NCBI GenBank assembly: GCA_001430745.1
Contig: KQ481971.1
Coordinates: 255,036 to 265,955, forward strand
Direction: 5' to 3'
Length of the DNA stretch: 10,920 nucleotides
Source of the DNA: Auxenochlorella pyrenoidosa
Lineage: Eukaryota; Chlorophyta; Trebouxiophyceae; Chlorellales; Chlorellaceae
The notes beneath the pieces are model-generated. The model had not been told where the DNA came from, searched no databases, and saw nothing but the letters and a program-made list of their open reading frames with translations. Shown one piece after another: positions 1 through 8,000 of the stretch. The translations under genes and the position numbers were made by a program. How positions within the stretch are numbered: the first letter of the stretch is position 1; each line of letters begins with the position of its first letter.

Positions 1-232
1 TTGTCAAGGGTGGTTGCTGGAGGAGAGGGCTGGGTTACGAGGGCACCGAGCTGTCTGGAGCATGGCAGGCAGACAGACAACGTTCGGGCAGCTGGCCTGC
101 CAGCCTAGAGGGCTTGGGGTGAGGAAGCTGTCCATCCTGCACTGGCAGTCTCCCTGCGGCCACCAGGCGCGGTCGCTGCAGCCGAGCGCGAGCCACGCTC
201 GCTGGCTGGGGCGGCTGTGGCGGCGGCCTCAC

Positions 233-3200
233 CTCCACACGGTCGTCTACAATGACAGCCAGGGGCATGTGGCTGGCTGGACGGCCGTGCTGGCCGGGCA
301 GCTTGCCGGGGCCTAGCTGCAGCACCCCCGCCAGCGCCTTGGCCTTGCTGCCAGACTGCACGCGCTTGCGCCCTGCATGGGCGAGGGAGGGGGGGGTTGG
401 GGTTTGGGGGGTGGGGTACTTGTGGTAAAATGACATTTGGAAATCGTAAAAGGGGGACGGAGGCCACGGGTGTGCTGACGCAGGCAGGCAGTGCGCTTAA
501 GTGCAGCATCAGCCCCTAAAGTAACAGCGCACGCGGCTTGCAGCCCGCGGCGGGCAACCGCAGGCATGGCACACGTGCATGGGCGCAGGCGGCGCTGAAC
601 GGGGGAGAGAGGTGCGGTGAACAAGCCAGAGTTGGGGCTGCAGCCACAGCAGGCAGGAGGCCTCACGTTGGTCCAGGGGGATCATCCACCCATCGGGGTC
701 CAGCACCCGCCAGGCCTCCAGCGCGTAGCTGCAGGGCACGGCAGGGGCGGGGGTGCGGGCAGCAGGTCTGGCTTCGCTGCATGCGTGTGCGGACGGCGGG
801 TACAGAGGACGCGCGGCTCTCGCTGCAGGCGCAGGCGGCCGCTGACCGCCTCCTCACCCGCGCTCTGCCGCGGTGCACACGTACGCGTCGAAGCGCAGCT
901 TGGGCGAGGGGGGGCTGCAAAGAGTGGATGCACGGAGGGTACAGGAGGTGGGGCGGCGCCCAAGTCATGCCTGCCTCCTGGCGCTCCCTCCCGTGGGCGG
1001 CACCATAGTTACACTGGGTTGGGACCTGGCCGAGCCGCCCCCAGCCAAGAACCTGCCTGTGTTGCCATCCAGGCCCCAGGCGCATCTCGACCCTACGCCC
1101 ATCACCGAGGAGGCCCTCCAAAACAGCCCCTGTCGCAGCGCACCCCATCCCTGCCTGGCACCTGGGCCCAGCGTCCCGGCCCACGCCACAGGCAAAGCTC
1201 TAGCGCGGCAGGGGCTCCTCAGCCGGCCCATCCCCACCTGTAGGCGATGGGTTGGTCGGTGGCGGGGTCCATGAGGCCTCCCAGGTAGGCCCAGATGGCG
1301 CGCCAGTTGGGCCTGGGGGGCGGGAGCGGGCGGCACGGCAGCGCGGTCGACTCCCAACCAAGAAACAATGCCTGTGTGTTGGCCAGGCCGAGCCGCACCA
1401 CGCAGCTGCAGGCGCGCTCGCGCGGGCCGGCCGGACGCCCGGCCCGTAACACGTGACCTGCCAGGGCGGCCGGCGGAGCGCCAGGCGGGCCGGCTGTTGT
1501 GCAGCGGGGCTACACCTGATCGTGCCATGTCTCAACAGCGGCGGGCGCACCTGAGCTTGAAGACCATGGAGGAGTGCGGGTTGCCCGGCTCGATGCGGGT
1601 CAGCAGCGTGTCCTCATCGGGGAGCCGGATCACGGGCCGCCGGATGGGCTGCATGTCGTCGCCCACCGCCTCCTCGATGCTGCAGGCAGGGGGGGAGGGA
1701 GGGCGGGAGGGCCACCGTGGGCGACGTGGCGGCAGGGGCTGCACGAGGTATGCCGGGCTGTGCGCAACGGCTTGGCCGTCTGCCCGGGACGGCTGTGGCA
1801 GCCCGAGAGCAGCCCCAACGAGCGTGGCGGTAATGCTGCACATGCGACGAGACCACTCGTAACTAGCGGCGCCGCCCTGGCCAGCACCCCACGTTTGCAG
1901 TTGCCAGCGGGCTCACCGTGCCACCAGGCGCTGCCCGCGGTAGGTGACGGCGTCGTCCTCTGCAAACTGCTGCAGGAGCAGCAGGTCGTCCTGTAGGCAC
2001 AGAGGAAGTGCATGCAGGCCATCACAGCGCAGGGTCAGCTGTCATGCAGCAGGGACTGCATTGCAGGTGCATCCGGGGGTGCAGAGCGACGCCGGCGCCG
2101 GCGGCTGCGGCGGGCCGCCCTGCAGCAAGGCGGCGCGTGCACTGTGTGGCGCATGCGGGGGCGGCAGCAGCAACGGGGGATGGACTGCCTACGGCCACGG
2201 GCAGCGAGGAGCAGGGACGGGAGGGCGTGTGCGCAAGGGGGCCCACGGGCCGGCGGCGCCCCACCTGCATCAGCTGCTCCTCGCGGTCGAGCGCCGCCAG
2301 CTTGGCCGCCTTTTGCGGGTCGCCCGAGGCGCGCTGCAGCGCGGGGCGCCGCGCCTCCCGCAGGCTGCGCAGCTCCTTGGTCAGCTGGGACTGGGACTTG
2401 GCCACCAGCAGGGTCTCGTCCAGGTCAAACACAAGGGGCAGGCGCGAGTCGATGAGCAGCTGCGGCAGGGCGGGCGGGAGGGAGTGGCAGGCCACGGGGC
2501 GGTGAGCCGGGAGACAACGTGTGACCAGCTGGGTGCAACCAGCAGGGATCAGCCCGGGTGGCAGAGACCAGGCGCAGGAGGGGGACGGTAGGGGCACTGC
2601 CGAAGAGGAGCGCCTGCAGCAGACCGTGTGCGACGCTTCGCTAGACCAGCATTGCACATGGTCGTGAATGCAACATGCAACAACATTGCAACAAGGCTGC
2701 ACTTGGTCAATTTGATGCAATAATGGTCGGCTGTGCGCAGAGCACAGCAGCCGCAGCTTGACAGCAATTCACACTGCCATCTGGGTTGGCAGGGCACCTG
2801 GGTTGTACATGGCCAGTCAAGCAGGGCCTGCTGTAGCAGCCAGCCACGCACAAGGTGCAAGCACTCTTGCTATGAACTGCATCAGCAGGGCTGTCCCTGG
2901 ATGCGTGCACGCGCATGAACAGACGGATGCACTCTTTATTGCTCGGTGGGACACAATGCTGGCAATCTCTGGGCTGGCAGTCGGCTGCTGAAGCACACCA
3001 GGCCACTTGTGCCCAGAGGCAGCAACCATCATAGCCCGCAGCCTCGCAGTTGACACCCGCCATCATCGCTGCCGACCCACAGCAGACTAGCCGGGTGCAG
3101 CGTTCATACGCAACTGGTCCCAGCGCAGCTTGCAATGACCAGCACCATAAACGCATGCAGCAACACCCCTTGGGCCCACCACCCGCCGCGCGGAGCGCAG

Positions 3201-4334
3201 CGCGACGCCGCCGCCGCCGCCCCGCCCCCCCCCCCGCGCCCGTTTACAGGGTTGCTGCAGCCGCGTGGGCACCCTACCTGACGTACAAAGTCGCCTCCGA
3301 GCAGCGAGGCCACGAACCCCGCAAAGATGAGCTCCTGGCTGCCGCCGCCGCCGCTGCCGCCGTGCCGACCAGACAGTGCGACCAGCATGACCTCTGCGCC
3401 GCGGTCGCGCCCGCTGCTGCCTGCCCGCAGCACCGCCGCACGGTTCTGCTCCAGCAGCAGCGCATGCAGCTCCGTCCACCTGCAGGGGGGGCTTCCAGTT
3501 GTCGGCTTGGGTGGCATAAGAACAGGCGGGGCAAGCATGGGGGCGAGCGCGGCTGCTGGTCCCACAAGCCTGCGGCAGCGCGCTGCTGCCGATATGGCTT
3601 GACCCGCCAGGTTGAGTAGAGCAGGCCGCTGGCAAGCACATCGCAAGAGCAGCTGCAGGGACACCACATGCATAAATCTGCAGTGCATGTAGGTTGCAGC
3701 GCTGGCTGTTGTGATTAGAATTTTGACGATTATGATGTCGAGGGCGGCGCTGCCGCCCGTACTCACGGGCGAGGAGCTGGCTGAGTTGGGCATCGCAGGA
3801 AGAAGCAGGGCCCTGAAATTGCAAATGTGCAGGGGGCATGGCAGTCTCAGGAGAAGGGGGGAGGCCCTTAAGCTGTGCTGCGAAAAAGCGGGTCCCAAGC
3901 GAGGCCCTCGACGCCCTGTTTCGCCGCCTCCCCCCATTGGCAGATCGCACCTCCTGAGATTAAGTGCGCAATCAGCAGAACGGGGGCCAGAGCGGGGTTT
4001 CCGGCAAGCCTGGAAGCGACAGAGGCGGACAGAAGGGGCGCGGGTGCAGGATTGGTGATCGGAACAGGCCAGGACAATGAAGCAGTCGAGCAAGCAGTTC
4101 GAAGCGGTGCTGGTAGCAGCCGGCAAGCTAGCGGCGGCAGGGGCGAGCAGCAGTGGCCTGAAGGCGGCCTCTTTTCGAACGAGCGGCCCGTCGTCGTGCT
4201 AACCATGTTCCTTCCACGTGCAGGGTGGGCGACTGGAACAGCGCTGCGCAGTCCCAGCCCTCGCAAGCCAGCAGCTTGCTCGGCACCTCGCCAAACTGGC
4301 ACCGCAGGGTCTTGTCCAGGCCCTCCTGGGCCAT
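233..4334 (-). CDS. CPL1/2: CPL1/CPL2-like RNA polymerase II CTD phosphatase (FCP1/HAD domain), 5' part, 11 exons, 3' end outside window
   Basis: The family removes phosphate from the C-terminal repeat of RNA polymerase II in the nucleus, using an Asp nucleophile and Mg2+. Exons in transcription order: 4204-4334, 3951-4009, 3767-3812, 3278-3479, 2265-2459, 1917-1990, 1551-1679, 1238-1312, 858-914, 667-728, 233-372. They total 1170 nt (390 codons), with every phase matching and all introns GT-AG. The start ATG (4334) sits in ACCATGG. Residues 158-162 are DLDET, the DxDxT catalytic motif; T318 in YVCTAAER fits HAD motif II; VDDR at 385-388 fits the second Asp pair. Stretches RPVIRLPDEDTLLTRI, YALEAWRVLDPDG and GPCFFLR match plant CPL1/2 proteins as I remember them. 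Plant relatives usually carry dsRNA-binding domains further on, which would lie left of position 1. Exon 1 and its weak donor (GTTAGC) are the least certain part; exons 5-11 are firm. Confidence 0.92.
385..416 (+). repeat. G-run tract with quadruplex potential (C-rich splice tract of intron 10)
   Basis: The plus strand has successive runs of 8, 4, 6 and 4 G separated by TT, TTT and T, which fits a G-quadruplex pattern. In the gene's sense this is the C-rich pyrimidine tract just upstream of the acceptor at 373-375 of the CPL1/2-like gene, which explains its presence. Confidence 0.75.
1688..1712 (+). repeat. G-run tract with quadruplex potential (C-rich splice tract of intron 6)
   Basis: Five runs of three or more G separated by single bases lie on the plus strand, 8 nt from the acceptor at 1680-1682 of the CPL1/2-like gene. 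In the transcript it reads as a C-rich pyrimidine tract. Confidence 0.75.
2460..3277 (-). other. Oversized intron 4 of the CPL1/2-like gene
   Basis: This 818-nt intron (donor GTAGGG, acceptor CCGCAG) joins the exon ending DFVRQ to the exon starting LLIDSR, which carries the catalytic DLDET. The gene's other introns are about 130-325 nt. I see no further exon: the flanking exons align directly with the continuous plant sequence and share phase 0. The donor-proximal end is extremely GC-rich, with a GCC run and 11 consecutive C on the plus strand. Positions of about 2600-3100 are noticeably less GC-rich and hold only small hairpins, for example CTGTGC/GCACAG at 2731-2747. A decayed insertion is possible, but I found no terminal repeats or target duplication. 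Confidence 0.75.
3206..3235. repeat. GCC-repeat and C11 low-complexity tract
   Basis: On the plus strand a short run of GCC/CGC triplets is followed by CCCG and then 11 consecutive C (3225-3235). It lies 43 nt inside intron 4 of the CPL1/2-like gene, so the pre-mRNA would carry a G-rich stretch close to the 5' splice site. Confidence 0.8.
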
Positions 4335-5046
4335 GGTACCGCCCTGGGGCCGACTGGGCCCCTCCGAGAGGCTCGGCAACGCCAGTCCGAGGCAAGCAGG
4401 CGGCTAGTGTGGCAGAGGGCGCTGAGGCGGCTGCGGGCCTCCTGGAACGCGCTCGGAGCCACCCAAGGCTTCCTAGAGGCCTGCGGAGCCGGAGCCGGAC
4501 CCGTTGGCGCTTGATGGGGTGAACTTGGGTTGCTACTCCCTTGAGCCGTCCCTTGGGACGCCGCAAATCGAGACCAGGGCGGCCTGAAGGCCCTACGCGC
4601 AATCAACCGCGTGTACCAATTCCTGGTAGATCCATGCTGCCGGCTCAGCCTGCCGCTCCCAGCGCTGGCAGCACCTATGCCGCAACTTCAGCTTTTGAAA
4701 TGAACACTCGCACAGCACAGCTAGCGCTGCCGCCCCTGGCAGCTGATCACAAGGCCCAAAGGCTGCTGAATGACTTGAATGCCGTGCAATGAGCAGGCCG
4801 ATGCATTCACGCGAGCTCTGTCCAACGGCGTCTCTGCAGCACGCGCGAATGCTCTGTGTCGTGCTATGGCAATTGAATCCAGTTTGCTACCCGCATTCCC
4901 CAACCAAGAAAAGAAGGTGGTACTTGAAGGTCAGTGCGCATACAGCCCACAACTTGATTAAATCGCTATCTTGCCGGTCCATGCTGCAGCCGCAGTGCCC
5001 CACCCACTGGGTGTTGGCGACATTCTAGGAGCTTGCTGGTAGGGCA
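4335..5046. promoter_or_regulatory. Intergenic region: 3' flank of gene 2 and presumed promoter/5' UTR of the CPL1/2-like gene
   Basis: This 712-bp stretch lies between the stop of gene 2 (5047-5049) and the start of gene 1 (4334), both on the minus strand. It should hold the gene 2 3' UTR and poly(A) site and the gene 1 promoter. I found no TATA box and no TGTAA, the usual green-algal poly(A) signal, in the sense orientation. Two upstream minus-strand ATGs open short frames: 4603-4635 (10 codons) and 4887-4982 (31 codons with a hydrophobic C-terminal half). Neither has support. The part from about 4680 to 5000 is less GC-rich than the exons. Confidence 0.5.
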
Positions 5047-8000
5047 CTACCTGCTCCAGGCGGGCCGACCATCGCCCTGGTAGCGCTCCGGACGCCGCAG
5101 GCTGCGCGCCGCCACGCCATGGAACACCTGTTCCAGGGCGCGAGTAGCAGGCTGGGATGAGCGCAGTGCCGGCAGCTTTGTGCATGCATGGCGTACGACT
5201 GGGGGTGGAGGAGGTAGTCCCGGCATGATGACGGTTCAAAAGTTTGCCACTGCCAAGCCCGCTCCGTCAAGCAAGCACTGCAGTCCTGCAGTGCAAGGCA
5301 GCTGCAAGGCCAGGTGTGCACGCAATGCAGAGGCCAATGGGTGGGGCTTGCCTTGAAGGGGCGGCCCCGTGCATCAATGGCCACTGGCACTGGCGGCGGC
5401 AGCTCGCGGTAGAACACAGGCCCGTCCTCATGCATGCCGGCATCTGCATAGCCCTGCTGGGCAGCGTACTGCTGGGCGTGGCCGTAGGCGGCAGCCTGCT
5501 GGGCGTGCTGCAGCTGCGCCGCCGCAGCGGCTTGCTGCTGCTGCAGGAAGAAGTGCATGGCGGCTGCCTGCTGCTGCTCCTCAATTGAGCCTGGCGCGTA
5601 GCCGGCTGCCCCGGCCATGCCCCACTGCTGGGGCTGAGCCGCCATGCCAGGCTGGCCGGGCCAGAAGGCGCCCGCGGGGCCAGCTTGCCAGGCAGGGGAG
5701 GCGAGCCCGCTGGGCGCAGCCCAGCTGGCCGGGACCTGAGAAAACTGAGCGCTGTGGCCACGTTGGGTGGGCGCCACCGAGAAGCTGGAGGCGGCGTGGA
5801 CGGCTGGAATGAGGCCAACGCCGCTCATGTGGCCCTGCAGGGCACAGAGGAGGGCTGGCAGGCGGGTGAGGGCAAAACATCCTGGAAGCAGCTGTGGGCT
5901 TGTTCTGCTCTGGCGTCCTGTAAGTTCTGAAGTTTCGTTGCCCATTCTTCATTGTGACCACCGAGACGGCAGGCATGGTGGGCTGTGCAGGACAGGAACC
6001 TAAGGATCCAGCAGTGCTGCCCTGCATCTTCCAGTGATTGCCCATCCACGCCCCACCCTTCCTCGCCTGGCGCAGCGGCGGCAGCTTGGCGCCCTTGTAG
6101 GGCGGCCAGCTGGCGGCCACGTCACACTGCTCCTGCAGGTCGGCCCCCTCGGCAGGCTGCAGGGCACTGTCGGCAGGCACCTCCAGACCCTCCTCCCTGG
6201 CGTATGCTGCGGCAGCAGCAGCACCCTGGTCGTGCTCCTGCTCGGCAGGCTCGCCCATGCTGTGCTGCTCTGCTGTGCCGCCGTTGAGGCCCCCGCTGGC
6301 GCTCTCCCCAGCTGCCGGGTCCAGGCTGGTGGCAGCAATGTCGTGCGAGCCGTCCATGTAGGCTGCATCTGCACGTGCGCCAGCCGCACCAGCTGCCTCG
6401 CCAGGCTGAGCATAGGGCAGGTACATGCCTGTGGGGCCCATCATCATGCTGGGCTGCAGAAGGTAGCCGCCCTGCGCTCCTGGCCCCTGCGTTGGCACTG
6501 GCACAAACCAGCCAGCAGGGCCGGCCAACATGGCGGGCGCCACGAGCGCCTCTGGACGAGCGCCCCAGTGCAGCAGCGCGCTCGCCGGGGCATCGCCCAT
6601 GGCCGGGAAGGGACCGGGCGCCACGCCACCCCCGCCCAGCTGCACTGGAGTGCCGCCCGCCAGCAGCGGGGCTGTGGGCAGGCTGCCAGCTGGGTGCCTG
6701 CTGCCTGCGGTGCCGGCGCTCGCGTGGCGCAGCCCAGGCTGGCCAGCAGCGCGCAGGATCTCATGCATGCTGGGCTTGCTGAGCCGGCGCTGGCGGCCCG
6801 CAGCGCCTGCAAAGCATGAAGGATGGGCAGATGTACTGCGAGTCAGCAGCACATGGGGGCAAGCTTGCTGCACTTACAAAACCGGAAGCCTGTTCGTCTG
6901 CCATGCAGGCAACCGGCAGCCATGCCATTGCTCACCAGAGATGGCCGCGGCTGCAGGCCTGGTGCGGCCAGCAGAGGCCGACTTGCCAAGCACAGGGCTG
7001 GCGCCGGAAGCGCGCGCAATGGCTGTTGGGCTGTGGGCAGGCAGCGGCGCCATGCGCTGGCGGTGGGTGGGGGAGTGCGGCCCCGGGCTGGTGGTGGCGG
7101 CCAGCGAGGCGGCTGCCACACCGGTGGAGCGCACAGCAGGGGCAGCAGCCCTGCGGAGGTGTGGGCCTCCCTTCCTGGGGCCTGGGGGGCTCCACTTGAG
7201 CAGTGTCGCTGCCGCACCCAGGGGCTGGCTGGCCGACCCGCCGCCTGCCACCTCGCCTGGCAGCAGGGCTGGAACTGGCAGCGGCGCCGCCTGCATGGGC
7301 TGCGCTCCCGTCCCAAAGCTCAGAGCATCCTCGGCCTCGCCACCCAGTGCCAGCAGATTGTCAGGGCTGTCCGCATCAGGGCTTTCTGCGCCAATGGCAG
7401 GCACGGTTGCCTGCTCGCCCAGCTGCTGGACCTGCAGCTGCTGCTGCGATAGCACAGCCAGCAGCTTGGCAGAGACCTCGCGGTTCAGGGCCTGGCTGTA
7501 GGAATCTGCAGCCGTCGCATCATCGCCGCCAGCGGGCATGTCGTTGGCAGCGAGAGCCAGCGCAGCAGAGGAGCTGACCGCCAGCAGCCCCAGGCCCTGC
7601 CCTGCCTCCTCCTCAGCTGCTCCCAGCTCCACTGCTGCCTCCCTAACTGCGTCCTTCAGTTCGGGCGCTGCCTCCCCATCTGCACCCTCTGGCTCTGCTG
7701 CTGCCTCCCCATCTGCATCCTCCAGCTCCACTGCTGCTGACTCCCCATCTGCTGCCTCCTGCTCCCCTGCAACATCAGGCTGCACCTCGCCTGTCGAACT
7801 CTCCGACTCGGCATCCGGCTGCGCCGCTGTCCCCTCCTCGGTGGCCGCATCGATGCTGGCCTCCTGCTCTGCACCTGCGGCCAATGCCAGCAGCCCTGCA
7901 TCTGCCGCCGGCTTCGCCCCAGGCTCAACCAACTGCTCATTACCCAGCAGGGGCGGGGTGCCTGTGCCGGCATCCACTGCGTCCTGCGGGGCATCTGCTG

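Noticed and set aside
391..416. Telomere-like repeat (GGGGTTGGGGTTTGGGG)
   Set aside because: It is irregular, lacks TTTAGGG units, and is explained as the C-rich pyrimidine tract of an acceptor on the other strand.
3868..4602. Long minus-strand open frame over the start of gene 1
   Set aside because: Only its lower end (3951-4009) matches the CPL pattern. The rest is promoter, exon 1 in another frame, and intron 1.
4779..4961. Plus-strand 60-codon frame, and a preceding frame at 4541-4792
   Set aside because: They are in different frames, are less GC-rich than the exons, and lie in the expected 3' flank and promoter interval. No splice structure joins them.
4887..4982. Minus-strand 31-codon frame with a hydrophobic C-terminal half
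   Set aside because: A frame this short is expected by chance, and it lies just past the gene 2 stop. Nothing supports translation.
4090..5240. Possible tRNA T-loops (GTTCGA near 4097, GGTTCAA near 5231)
   Set aside because: No matching T-stem, anticodon arm or acceptor stem could be found around either.
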